Assembly: GCA_950295325.1 (NCBI GenBank)
Contig: OX485808.1
Span: 8,806,501-8,870,500 of the forward strand
Direction: 5' to 3'
DNA from: Polytrichum commune
Lineage: Eukaryota; Streptophyta; Polytrichopsida; Polytrichales; Polytrichaceae
DNA length: 64,000 nt
This document shows positions 10,568 to 25,500 of the stretch, in pieces; position 1 is the stretch's first letter; each line of letters opens with the position of its first letter. The notes under the pieces were generated by a model, which saw nothing but the letters and a program-made list of their open reading frames with translations, ran no database searches and was not told the DNA's origin. Position numbers and translations under genes: made by a program.

Positions 10568-13500
10568 CTACAATGCTCGGTTCGGGTTGTCTCCGGCCAG
10601 GAGAACAGAAATTTCGAGACCACGGCTAAATGCTTGGTTGAAGACAAGACGTGTCTGGAAAGTTGACACGAAGGGGAACCATGAAAGGAGGGCTATGGGG
10701 ATGAACACAACCATTCCCATGGCGGCATCGTAAAGCCGGGCGATTCCTCGAACCGAACTCCATAATCCGAACCACTTTGTGATTGGCCGGAGCGCAATCG
10801 CAATCTGTGACAATCAGTTTGAGAATTTTGTTAATGTGTGGAACTGCTTTTAAGTTAACAACCAAACAGGATTTTAAAATATAAGTACATTAAAGGTGAT
10901 CCTGCCTAATTTGGTTACTTATCTCAAATGGACACATATACTTGTGTGGTTAAATTTGGATCTACAAACAGACACTAAATAGACATGTGTTTAGAAGATA
11001 TTGGACTACGTGCTACAAATTTGTCCACCATTCTAGGCTCAATAGTCAACATAATTGGGGATGTCTACTTGATTGTTTATGGCTCTGACACTTTTGACTT
11101 CCGAAAAATCATAACATCAACATGGGAGCTCAGTAAATTCCACCAATTGTTGCTAAAATCTCATCACATTGACAGATCCAAGAAAAATCCCAACTCAGTC
11201 CAAGTTGAGAATCATGGCAAACAGCAACAACTAAGCATTTAAGACATGTTGAAAAAGCTCCATGAAGGAATGGAGAAAACAAGACATCTAGATCATGTTG
11301 TCATTCATAAAAAGAAGATAAAGAAAGGTTCTTACAGAGAGAAGTCCCCAGCCAGTTGGAATGAATGCCAAGGAACTCGCAAACACATCACCGACCGTGA
11401 GGTCTGTGAGAACGATGGCCACAGTTACGCCAGCAAGGATCGCCACAAATATCAACCCTTGCAGTAGCCGAACTATCAGCTGGAAATTGGCAGCTGCCTT
11501 CTGGCTGAATGTAAATATCTGCAAACCCACCACAAACAAGGACAATAAGTGGAACAGAAGACAATCATGGACGAACACAAAAGCATCAAGAATGGTTATC
11601 GTGCAAATTTTGCAAGAAGCAGATCTTTGAAAAGAAGTGTACAAGCAGTTTGAAATATGTGACACACCTTAAATAAAATAAAGATACCTACTAATACCGC
11701 CCACGAGTAACCATACACCTGTATCAAACCAACAGCCATAGTCAGCGGATGATGTCGAACATCTGGGGACATGATGTTTCATGTCAATATACCTTTCGAA
11801 ACATGACAAGATAACATGATTAGTCTATGCGTATGAATTCTCACACACTCATTTAAACTTCCTATCTAGGCCTGGACAAGCACAAAAAGCTACATACTTA
11901 GTATATGAATCATATTACTTGAGCTACATAGTATCCAAAATGAACTCATTCATCAAGTGTGATGTTTAAATCGGTTAAATACCTTTAAATACACGACATA
12001 GGTGCCCTTGGATTAAAACACATACCAAGTATATTGATCAGAAATGTCAAATATGACTAAAATTTTCTTCTCTCCTTTGACATAAGATAATGTATGAACC
12101 ACAGTTCCAAACTACATGTATGAAAATAATGATTTAAAGATTTGGTGAGGACTCCTGGAAATGGTGTAGATAGGTCGTACATTGGCCCCTTAGACTTTTA
12201 AGGGTTGCTTTGGTGTGAGCATATGTGGAATGATATTTATCTATTAGAAGTGCTGCAATGATTATTCTAGTGTCAGTGAATAAATACAAATGAATAAACA
12301 ACATGACCATTTCCGAGTACTTGCTCACCCTGAAGCTTCTGTCATTTCCAGCTGCATTAAGGGCATACACAACGCCATACTGGAAAATAAAGAACCGTGT
12401 GCTCAACACAATCTCCCAGAATCGCCCTCTAGTTGTTTGGATATGTGCAATCTCCTCTTTCCACCAAACTTCCCAGCTGTTTTTACCCTGATCTCCAATG
12501 CCTCCTTTGTGGAACAGCCAATTAGTCCAGTCCTCGAAATCTTTGACAGTCCTGTGTCAATGAGCGTAATCATTCGTTAAGACAATCTCTCCTATCAACT
12601 TTAGAAGTTCATGCTTGAAGATATTTAATATTCTTGTATCCTGATGTACACATCCCCAATCTCCTCTCTTAGGAAGTGAACCCATTATTTGTTAACAAAG
12701 ACATCTACATTGCAGTGTAAACCCATCACATGCTACCAAAGACATCTACATTCAAAATCAAAAGGTCAAGGATCTCAAAGTGCATACTTTTGCCATTCAA
12801 ATCCCGAAGGATTGAAGATGTAGGGAGCATACAGCCATGAGATGGCAAGAAACCAACTGCTAAACGTAAGAAGAACATAGCTGGCAGCTGTGCGATTTTG
12901 AGAACCATAGACGAGGTATACAATCAGCAATATTATTATCTCCATGCTGCACAAAGACGCACCAGATTCATATGTTACACCTGGAGAAATTTTGTCCTGT
13001 GAGAGAACTAGGGCAAACTTCACATCTTCAGGAAATACTCTGCCACAAATGATTAACTAAGGAACTACATCAAACATACAGAACAGATATAAGTTCAAGT
13101 CTAGATCTTACGCTTTGACAAAATGGCTGCGGGAGTACGTTCGGTAGTTCTCAGCAAATGGAATATGTTCCACGACAAATCCTCGTCCAGTAGCTTTGTA
13201 CTGCACAATTTCATCAATGACCAATCAAATAAATCTTCCAAAATTCACAGAATTTGAGGTATATGACAACAGCCTGTTTAAAAGTTTCAAGGCATGCTCA
13301 ATTTCATCATTAGTGGTCCTTTTACTCGATGTCATACTGTGTAGAGATGTTGTAAAGGTTTTGAAGGTGCAAAACATAAAAAAATTCAGATTAGCCTGTG
13401 ACTACAATAGTGTTTAGATAGTCCTACAGTAACTCACTCATGCATATGGATCAAGTCATACCTTAGCACCTCCATGCAGGATAGTTCGGCCAAAGTAATG

Positions 13501-16500
13501 AGTACGTGTTCCAAGTGAAAAAGTGAAGTAGACCGAACTCAATTGAAGTTGCATAGTACAGAAGCTGATTATAGCCTGGCCCCCACCATCAGATAGTTGT
13601 CAGGAATAAACACCATTCCCTAAACCCTAAACCACCGACTACTAAATTGAGAACCATTACGACCATCCAATATGTCACATATTTTTCAGGAGTGACTTCA
13701 ATGAAATACTAACATCTATCATGCCATGTATTGTTATAATCCACGTCGCGCAAGGACAAATGGTAGAATATCTGCTTCATTGTATGAGGAATGTGTCAGA
13801 AGCTGGAACTTTTAACAATAACAGGATAGAGATGCTATAAAAGTAGGCCACTTTATAGAGGTTTTATGGAGAATCTATACTATTATCTCACCCGTAAAAC
13901 TCCCTGCTCCAGAATGAAATTTACGATCATTGGCACGGCTGTAAAAACACCAATCTGAAGAAGGAATTGCGTTTCCAGGGCTGACTGCAGAGCTGTATTT
14001 TCTAGTAAGTTCTTTTTGAGTGCTGAATCTACTCCTGAGAGTGCCTGCAAATAATAATGTCAGGATGACCTGCTCCTCAACAAGAGTTACTAAAACGTAA
14101 GCCTGTTGATTACTGTAAGTAGAGGAAGACAGTAAGCACTATCTCCTACCACATATTAGTGTAGCCTTGACGTCTTGAAATATTTGATAGCAAAATCACT
14201 GGTTGGACTTATAAATACGTGGAGACCAGAATATAGCCTCTTCATATCCAATGGATTCTGATAAAAATCAACACGGCGAATAGACGGATCTTTAAAGGGA
14301 TATTATTGTTCACATACCAGATATACTTTGCCGTAGAGGAAAACATAAACAGTCAGCACAGTCATCTGCAAGACAAAACGAATTTATGAGGTTCTTTTGG
14401 CTGTGCCTCCACTGACTTGCCTTCAAACAGACTTTTGTAAAACAACACCAAGCAATGGACATCCTACCAATTTGGCCATAAGCCAAAGTAACTGTCTGTC
14501 TTTGTATTAGAGTCCTTTTGTTTCAGAAATACAGTAATTTCGACACCATGTTGAGGATTTGTGAGGGAAGAAGTTCATTTTTTTATTTTTTTTAACACGG
14601 ATGCCAAGGTTGGTGTGCTCACTAGCTCCAATGATCATTTCTAATTAAACCCACAAAGGCGCCTATATATATCTACGCCAACCATCTGTGACCTATCACA
14701 AACTTTATAGTGTAAACCACCATAGTTTAAAGAAGAGATGAAGGTACCCACCATGGTTGTGAGGTAATACCCTACAGAAGTAAAGAAGAAAGAAAGCATC
14801 CGGAAGAAGTCAAACAGCTGGCCACATCGATAGATGTCACGACTGAGTGTTTGCTCTCCATTTCCAGAAGCCTCTTTGCCTTCAAATGCTGCAATCTGAT
14901 TCAGCCCTACGTCTCGACCCTTCCCACACTGGCATATAATATTGTCAGTCAGTGGTGCAACTTTTTTTATGATAACTGCACTTAAATGCTGAGATAATCA
15001 ATAACTGCATTTGCAAGACACAGATGCAACTAACCTGAATATACTCATGATGTGTAATGTTTCCTTGCCGTAATGTAGAATTGAATCCTGAAAATTTGTT
15101 GGTGATGACCATCAAAACAAAATCAGAAAACTATGGGCACCTTCACTGAAGCAAATATCAACTGGGAAAAAAGTGGCACATATGTACACTATTGTAGTAC
15201 TAAAGTAACTGAGGAAACTGGAGTACACCTAAATATAGAAATATAATTGAGGTCTTGTACCTGCAAAAATGTCTTCACTGAGGTTGATTTGTTTAGAAGC
15301 TTTACTGACGCCACCCCTTGTGATATGGAATATACGGTCAAAGACGTCTGGATGCCCATAATGCATCCTCACCCTGGACAACAGATAGATTCAAAATCTA
15401 CACTAGATGGAATCCAAAATTTGACATTTCAGAAAAATAAAAATAAACTTCAACTTGGTTGTACGCAAATAACATAACTTCTTCATCACAATAGATGTAC
15501 ATATTTAAGATCAGAGTGCAGTAGAAATGGAGAACACAATCAAGATGATTCCTAGTTTCCATGTAGTTGAGAGCTGTATAGAAATTGACAATATACGAAC
15601 TTCAATGGCTTTGCAAGAACCCTTTGCCCAAGTGTCACAAAACTCCTTTCCTGCAGTGACATGAACCACGCCAACGACGACACACTGCAAAAAGCACAAA
15701 ACATAGTAAATCAAACCAGAATTATGTTTCAAATAATATGGAATCCAGAAGTCCTCTGCACAGATAAAGTAAGAATGCAAAGCCAGAAGATTGTGAAACA
15801 CTTGCATGCATTCACCAGAGGGAACAAGTTTGGTTTAAGAGACATATCTCCTACCTTCCCGTGAAGACATGCTCACGGACACCAAGAATGGTAGGGGGGC
15901 GTAGGCCAAGCTTTTTAGAGTCAAATTCTTCTAGAAGGTTCCGCATCTTCAATGTTTCCTCCAAGTAATGCTCCTACAATTAGCAGATTGATCAATGAGC
16001 AGAAAAGACAAATATTCCCAGTTATTACTTTTGCTGTAAAAAAAAAAGTGGTGAATCCAGTGGTGAATAGCTAGCATGACACCTTGTCCTTCCAGGCGTT
16101 TATAAGTAACAAGATTGAAATCAACCTGGTCCATATCGATTGTCTGCAGAGCATCTCCACGAGTGAATATAATTGCATGATTTTGATTCTCAGGTTTGCT
16201 TTCCCCCAATATCACTGGTCCAGGCAACTTGATGGAGTATATTTCCTGACATACAACCACCACTCTGTGCACAATAAGAATTCTTTCGATTTTAGATCTG
16301 TCCAGAGAGCACTGTGAGTTCACCGTCCTCAGATACTCAAAAACATTTTCACTCTGTTAGGTACACATTAGAATACACATCTGTAGTCATGTACTGACAT
16401 TCTATATACTCGTCTTCAACTATCATTAAATAGATTCAGTTAAACTAACAATCACATCAAGAGTTCCCTTCTCAGAACATTTTCAAAAACAAAAAGAAAG

Positions 16501-19500
16501 TCAATTAAAACCCTTTCACACTTGAAGTACTGCTAAAGGTATTCCAGCAACCCACTGCAATTCAGGAGGACAACATTGAAAAAAAGAATGGTTTGCAGGA
16601 AATAATACCTGGTCCTTTCCACTTGGATCAGCTTTGATGAGTTTCGAATAATATTCTGTATTTATTTTTCCGTTCCTAGTAATTTTTGAAGTGTGAATAT
16701 AAGCTATCCTGAGAGAGTCGTTCCTGCCATCACAAGTTCAAAACCGCTAGCCTGTTAAAGACATTTTATAATCTACATGTTATGGTATTTGACCTACTTG
16801 ACCGAGTGCCAAGAAGTCCTAATAAGTGAAGATACAGCACAGTACATGTGATAGTGAACAAGACACATAAGTTGACAAAATGTGTTGATGTTCGAATTCC
16901 TATATATTTGCGCAATTTCATCATTCTCCAATGATTCACCTCCATACATCTCCCAGTTAGAAATACAATCGATTATCTACCCAAACAGAAATAAAATTCC
17001 ACTGACCTATTATGGTAAAAAATATGGTTAAGCCCTTATAGTCACTCAACTATGGTTCTGAGAAAATACTCCTGGCCAAGGACACACAAGTCAGAACTCC
17101 AGAGAAGGACGGTGTAAAATAAGGGGAGAACAGTTAAACCTAAACACGGAACCTGGAGAACGCTTACATTTGCATGAGGTATGAGATATCTGCAGCTTTC
17201 TCCCTATCTATTTGTTTTGTACTATTCTTCTGTTCTCCATAAATTTGAGCAGTAACAACGTAGCAGAATTTCAGCTCTGCTTGAGCTCGTGCACTCTGTG
17301 GAAGTGACCCTCTTGATGTTGTCACCATTGCAAGCTCATTTCCTTCCTCCTCGTCTTCTACTCAACAACCATAGAAACTTCATCAAATGTGCATTCATTG
17401 TTTTTATGCTTTTATAAAAAGCCAGTTGCAAAATGCAAATTGAGACATGGATACTTCCCAGTAGAAAAAAATTCACAAGTGATTCTTAGACTGTATATGA
17501 CCACACTTCAAAACAATAGTGAAGAGTGTCCTGGCTGTGAATAGCTCTGCTGCATCACATGCTTCAGCAAGATGAATACCTGCAAGGGACGCTCCTTCTT
17601 GTTGCCCTTGTAGTATCAAAGCTTTTTTGTAATACATCATGCCACGGACTGCCAGAGAAGAGACAGACACTCTTGTAACATGGTGAGGAAGCAGTTCTGG
17701 ACTGGCTGCTCGTGAGTAGTCACAAGTAATTCTATTCAAGAATAAGTCAAGTAACTAAAGAATTTTTCAACAACTATGTTAGTAAATGTGCCACCAATCC
17801 TGAAAATATGCAACCCAGTTAGCCTTCATAGGTAAATCAGATCTGCTATAGAAAGATGCCAAACACAGATTGAAATATCTTCGCAATATAAGATGCCCGA
17901 TTAGGAATTAAGAGTTGAGGACATTGGTCACAGCGTCGACTGACCTGTGCGTGCAAGGGTTTGACCTCGATAAGATGCCCAAAGACGTAGTTCTCTGGCA
18001 TCAGAAACACTCTCTTCTGTAAGATTACCCAGCTGACTATATTCGACCTTTGGGTTCATCCGTTCAAGAAAATTCTTCCATTCATCTGTGATGCAACAAC
18101 ATAGATAAAGTTAAATGCTAGTATGGGCGAAGAGAATTCAAAGTAAGAGGAATCAACTTAAATGCACATTCCAAAGATTGTCTTCATTCAACACCCACGA
18201 GTAGCAAAACTTTCTTCGCAGTTGGTAGAGTGAAGGAAATACAGTTGCCATCCTGCAATACAGTTCATACACGGACACATAAAAGGATGACATGAGTCAG
18301 CCCCAGCATTTGGCATTTCAACATCTGAGCACAAACCTGGAACAATGGTTTTCAAATAGTACAACATTGTGATTCCATCAACATTCCTCTCTTTCAACTG
18401 CTCCAGACTGTACAGCACATCTTCATTATAGTATGGTGTGAGCACACTGCACAAACCATCCCCACACGACAGCAGAACCATTAAGGTCAATACATAGAGT
18501 GGACAAATCAAGTCATATGAAGTAATAAAAAGCTTGATAGGAACTCTGTCTGTACATGATCATATTGCTTCCAGAAAATGACTACAAAACTCAATCTTCA
18601 AATGACATTAATCAGGATGGTCATTTAGTTCAAAGGCTACTACCAATAAACTGTTTTCGGTCATGGAGGGTAGTATCATGACAGATACTTTGAATCTAAA
18701 TTAAAGCTCGTATTATAGCACAATTAAGAATCAAGAGACAGTGAGGTCACCAACCTGAAAGAAAACATCTTACGAACTGATTGTGGCGCAGGTATTGACA
18801 TAAATAGAGAATTACTGAAGTATTGCAAACGCCGACGAGCTTCCAAATTTTTGGGGACATTCAAGGCAGAGTCCTTGATTGTTAAAATATAATTGAGTCT
18901 TCTCACTTGTGCTTTCTGCCCAAATAAACAAAACATTTATTAGAACAAACATACTGATAAGAATTCAATACAATATTAATACCTGAGGAGAAACTGTTTC
19001 ATGTTGATAGAATATACTTGGAACTGGACTATTACTTTGAATCTGTGGAAAAGTTCAGGATGTCTCCACCTAGACCCTAATTCTGTTGGGTTCCCTTCGA
19101 GGAAAATGACCTTTTAAAAAGAGGGTAAACCTGTAGAAAAGTATCTTTGAAATATTTAACTTTTTGTTATGGTCTCAAAGAATGGATAAATCTCTATATC
19201 CTCAGAGTCCCCTAGAAAATCAATACTTACAGACACCTTCGGGAATGAACATATTGAAAATATTGGTCTCTTCTCAAATACATACCTATCTAAAAAGGGG
19301 AGCTCAATTCAATCAAGTTCATATTTCTGCACACAAACTTTCCAGCTCTTGGGCTACCAAAATGCAAATTGCAAAGAAAGCACATGTTTACAGAACAAGA
19401 TGGAATTAGCAGGAGATACATACTTCCTGATCGGTGGTAGGCCATCTCAAGTCATTGAATAGTCGTCCTTCTTGCTTGGCAAGTTGTAATGATTCTTTTC

Positions 19501-22500
19501 TTTCATAATAGGCCCTGTAGTACCAGACCATAAAAAGATATCGACTTTCAATTTACAAAACACCATGGTGATATACATTTATACCTAGATATGTATATCC
19601 ATTGCAATTATGCATAAACTGCAACCCAAGCAACTGAAGCTCATCTCCTCTGAACTATATCTGCACCTCTCAAACATTCCTCATGTGGCAGGTATGATTT
19701 ACTTGGGCATTCCTTGATATTTTGTCAAAGCAGTTTTTAAAATAGAGGCCAAACTAAGAGTATCATGAACCTGTAGGCCAAGTATTTTGACTTGGTGTCA
19801 AACTGCAAAGCCTACCCACCAGTGAACATAACAGATCAGATCACAAATATTGAATGTATATGTAAAACCCAGACCTAGCAGATTGTTCTGCATAGAAATC
19901 GCGCATCACCACCTCATACAAATCCATCAAGGCCTCTGCTGCACGTTCTTTCAGCTTTGTTTCCTCATCCTGCCTTCCCTGCTCGTCAGTTTTTTTTGGC
20001 TCTGAAACCTGACAGAAGTAAATCATGAATGAGAAAACATAAGCCAAAGTATCTATTTCAGATAGACGCACTCTTGCTCCAACTATAAGTCTTTCATATT
20101 TCTGGGCAAATGAACTCAGAATGCTTATGCATTGTATCACCAACAAAGAACAAAAGCAGTAATAGTCTGAACCGGTTCAGTATTTATGATTTCAAAATGC
20201 ACCAGGAACAAATTTATTTACAGTGTGAAGCCAAGTCTACCAAAATTAGAGTCAATTTTGCTGTTTTGTCCAACAGGTTTCCAAGCTGCTCCAGGTCAAA
20301 GCTACTCATCATGTGGCCTTCCTCAATGGCTGTTGTTATATCTTGATAGACATCCCTCACCCTGTCAAAATATACCAACAAAGTCCTCCATTGTCACAAA
20401 GTCATAAATAACCTCAAACAGGTCCTGTTCCTCAAAAATAATCTACCTAGCTGATACTTGATGGAGTGTCTTTATTAAACTCCTTCAGGCCTCAGTATTC
20501 AATATCAATTGAGAGGATATCCTTGAAAGGTGAATAATTTGAGGTATGTGTAGGAGGCATACCAGTCGCAGCCATCCTCGTTCAGCAAATTCAGCAAAAC
20601 AGCCCTTAACCTCTCATGGGCCTCTTCCACAGCATACTTCAGATAAGGGTCCTCCTCTATAGTGAACCAAAGTTCACTCTGAAAGGCCTGTTTGTTCTCT
20701 TTGACAACGTCACAGCCAGTGTACACCTGCACCCAATTACAAAAGCACTCCATTCAGTCACTGATGTTAGTAACTTAGATCCCTGTTCATCTCCTATACA
20801 GACTAGATGGTTCCATTGAGTGATTGAAAACAGCTCTTATGGTGAAATGTGTGTTGTCATCACGGACCTTATTGGCAAGTAAGAACAAAGGCCACTGAAC
20901 CAGGTGATCTTCCACATCAGTGATTTTGTTGTCAGGCATAAGCAGCCACTCTTTCTCTCTGCCAAAGACAAATAAATTATTAAGCTCTACAAACGTAGAA
21001 CTTAAGTATTGAACAAATTGATCTTTCAAAACTTTCTAAAAAAATGTTGGACCATGTCACAAATATTATGTGACTGTTGTTGTCATATAAAGCACGCGAT
21101 TGTTGATATGCAACATTCGGTCGGATGATGAAATGTTTGATAGCCTCAGAACAACCCAGGGTTGGGAATCCAAAAGACGACAATGAAACCCATGCATACA
21201 ATTTTACAATAGGAATATAATGCAACCATTTTTTTACCTGTTGTTGATGAGGTCTTCTTCCCGTAGGGCGTTTATGATTTCATTCCAGAGGGGAGCAAAC
21301 CTGATTGCATCAGCCTTTGGCTTGGGAGCCTGAAGAACCCAATCACTCACAAATTAGTAACCTTTTCAGGCAGGATATGTGTCAACAGACATGATCTGAT
21401 GGAACACTGAAAGAGCTACCAACAATTCAACAGATGACAAAGCTTTGGATATATACTTGTGGAATTTGCCAGCCTGAATAAGGATTGCTAAGCAAAACGA
21501 GTGCAATATGAAAACTCTATTGTCTAATGTGGTAGAAGAAGCGAATGCACCTCACTAGTAAGGGACACAGTCCTTGCCCTGCAATACCAGGTAGTTTAGA
21601 GAACAGAAGTTAGACAAATTAATGAGCATCAATTAATGAGCTTTTCTACCTTCAAGAACATTTTAGTGACATCTATAGACTTGAATGTCCATAAAAGGTA
21701 GAGATATATACATTTGATTACTGGAAATACTTTTTGGAGGCGCAAGATGCTTCACAAATGCAGCTGGTAAGGAGGAAAATCGTGTCCGTAACATGTCAAG
21801 AGACCGGATCTGCAAAACCAGCCAAGCTTTACTAACAGCAAACAATAGTCAACCTTCCCACTTTTAAATCCACTTTTGGGTCGCCTTGAAATGCTTTCCT
21901 CCTGTCTTCGCCATGCCAAAGAACAAAATAGATGGCAGACTGTATTTGTTGAAAACGCACATGAGTAGCTCAAGTTTACAAGTTCGTACAAAGAGCAATC
22001 TCTTCCTTTATAAAAACATAGAAGTGAGCATGAGAATAGGACAAACCTCTCCAAGGCGCATACGTGCACCTTCCAGGCCTCCAACGAGAGCAGATACTAG
22101 TATGTACCACACTTGTGTGTCCAAAAAATAAATCTGTAGAAAAAACTCAATTAGCAAGTAGCTTATTTTGACATCTTCCAAGTGGATGGGGCAAATGCAT
22201 CACACTTTATATTGATGATGTATCAATGAGGTCAATCTAAGCTGGAATAGTCCTGAGTCTTACATGATAGTAATCAGAACAAAGGCATCTCAACACGAGG
22301 GCTATGCCAGCAAATTCATATCTATGAACTCTAAAAAACAAAACCCTTTTCAGAGAATGAGCAATTTAAGGTCACAATGGAATGGCTAGAGATAGCCTTC
22401 TGGTTGTATAGGCTCCATGGAATGACTAGCCTATGCCTCAAGGTAGGTTTGGTCAAAACTAAAACTCCTAGTAGTGTCAAGGTTGTGTAAATCAAGTTAA

Positions 22501-25500
22501 GAGCGACAAGTAGGTTCACTATAGAAGTCATTAAGGCAAAGGGCTGGAGGCAAAACACAAAAATGGATGCGATGGCCTCCTTGAGGCATGGCCTTAATAC
22601 ATTGTACCTAATGCTTAGAGGTACCCTTGAGGTTGTATAGGCTGAAGGAAATGACTGGTCTATTTCCCACGTAATCAGAGCAACTAGAAAGTTCATTATA
22701 TAGTGGACCGGGAATGGAACTTACTATATTATGACTAGGAGAAACCTTGCTCAAGGTAGAAACAACTAGTAAGTTCAATTTGCGATGAAATACACTAAGG
22801 CTAAGGGCTAGGGTGGAACTGATGACCTCCCTCAAGGCATGGCCTGACAAAAGTTTGAGCTCAGTATCAGAATGCAATCAATCATAAGTTCAGGTTGAAG
22901 AGCTTAGGATGAAGATGCAAGAGATAAGTGTACTGTACCATAACAACAGGAGCCCATATGGCTACTAAGGCGAGGGCATTATGATTACCTGGAACAGAAG
23001 GAAACTGGTTTAATACAAACCAAAAATTGATCAAATAATCTTGGTGAACCACCTACACCTACATAATGAAGAATCATTAAATGGAGAGGTGAGTCAAACA
23101 TCAAGATTTTGGGAAATTTGACAGGTAGAATAAGTCAGTGCAAGTTCTCCTTGCCGGACTTCATGCCTGTCATTAAATTCTGCTTGATAGACTTGCTACC
23201 TATCACCTGGATCAGGTGTGGAACTTTACAGAGGGTGCTGAAAGAACATACTGTGTGAAATGAGGTCTTTCCACCGATAATTGACATTGTTAATGCCGAG
23301 GATGGTTCTCGTTGGCCCCACCATAGGCTGAATCTGCATTACCCAGGTACATTGCTTTCAATGATCATAGACGCTCCTGCTTAATTAGTTTATCGTCAAC
23401 ATCTTAAAGCTCCTCCAAAATGAAGGTATGAGGAGTAAATCGAAATGAAAAAATACCTGCAGAAAATAGCTGAACGCAAACTTGCATGTCCCAATTATGA
23501 ACCAGAACAATGTATACCTGTTTTGAATTCGCAAAAAAGAACACAAAATTATGCACAAAGTGAATCATCTTTCATTTGAGCTTTCAGAATGTTATCAAGC
23601 AATAGTAGAGCATGATTGAGTCATAGTAGACACAACCATTGATATAAGCATATCACGGTGTCATTTTTAAACGCCTTTCATATTTCATCAAGAAGACAAA
23701 AGAAAATGTCACTTCTTCAACGACAAAAAGTATTTTCCTAGTAACATTCATAAGTATCATATTGCATAATTTCAGTTTGCAATACGTAACAAAATTGCGC
23801 TTTGATGGAGTTGAATGCTTACAGAAAGTAATCACGGGTCCTCTCATACATGCCCCGTCCCACATAGTATCTTTCCTGAGAAAAGCCACACAATGAATTT
23901 CATATATTCAGCTGACACTCATGAGTGTAGTTGGGAAAATGAGGTTTTACATAGGAAATTAATAGAGGAATGGATGGGTATGAGGTGCTTGATGTAGCAA
24001 AGTACCTGGTGCACCCACTTAATGAACTGAATGACATAGAAGTTTTGACACTTATCAGCTTGCATCCGAAACCATGGGATTCGTAATAACAAAGCGAAGG
24101 TGAATTGTAGCCCACCATAGATTCCCAAGAACCAGTAAAATACTCGGTACCAGGAATTAGCTCCTGACCCACTGTTCAGTTCTTGGATTGTCTTTCTGTC
24201 ACCCAAATAAATGAGTCACCGACACATTGGATTAATATAGACAGAAAGATACCAAAAGTTTCCAGCAATGGTACCAACTACCTATAGCAAGGAGAATACA
24301 ATACTTTTACAATAGAAATGAGATACACAAGTAATGGTTTTATATTTGTTAACAACACTAGTCAGTGAAGTTTGTCGAAGAAAATGTTTGCAATAAGAAA
24401 AACAAGTGGATAGGATCCTTAAATGTCATATTTTGAAACGAGTAGACACCTATATTCGCTTCACCTATGCATACCATGATCTGCAGGATATCATTACGAA
24501 TAGACGAAGCTGCCTACTAAGTAGTACAGATGGAAAGGGTCACTTCTTCAGATGCTTACTTCTAAACACGCATGCTGATCCAGTATCTACATGGGACCTC
24601 AATGGAGATAATCAGATATATTGTTCGTGAGAATAACTTGACAAAATATTCCAACCTATCTGTGGCAAATTAAGCATTGCCTTTGCGCGTCCTTATATTC
24701 ACCTGACTTATACCTCAAACTGAGTTGCATTCATGGAATTCAACTCAGTGCCAAGCTTATTAAATATACCACTGTGAACCAAGATGTCAAATTCCTCAAT
24801 ATCATTGTGGGGCCTCTTTGGGCTATTCTAGAATACTATGGTTCTTAATAATTTACATCACCTATGTCAAAGACGAACTTAACCTTCAAAATAGACCTAC
24901 CCTAATTGGTCATTCACCAACGCATTATGAGTGAAGAAACAAACACAATGAAGCTTTAACAAATGGGACATCTATCAGTCTTACAGTTACTAATCCTAAA
25001 TAGCCTTCATTGGCATCAAATAAAGAAATCCTTTTCAAACTAATCTGGTCCTAAGCCACCAAGTTTTTGTGTCCTTGCAACATTACTTACACGTATAGAA
25101 TAACAATTACTGTTGAGAGAATGGCAAACCAACAGAAGCGAATTAGCATTCTTGAAACATTACGAGCTCTCGTGCTTCTGTATGCGCCAACCATCAGTAT
25201 AACGTCCAAAATAGCTGCATCCAGACCATAATCAATGCAGTGTCACAATCCCCACTAGATTCAGAACATGATGCAAATCGATAAGAATGGAAGTCCATTG
25301 CGTCGTACCAGTTGATCTCAATGTGTCATTAAAGATATCCCAATTGCATAAAAATTCATTCCAAAACTGATGACCAGGAAGAGTGCAGTAGTTTAACAAT
25401 GTGATCATCTTTTCAAAAGACTACTTGATGTGCACTGAGAAGCATAAAAGAAGTCATTCATCACAACTTACATTGAAAGAACTTCATGAGAACAAAAGTG

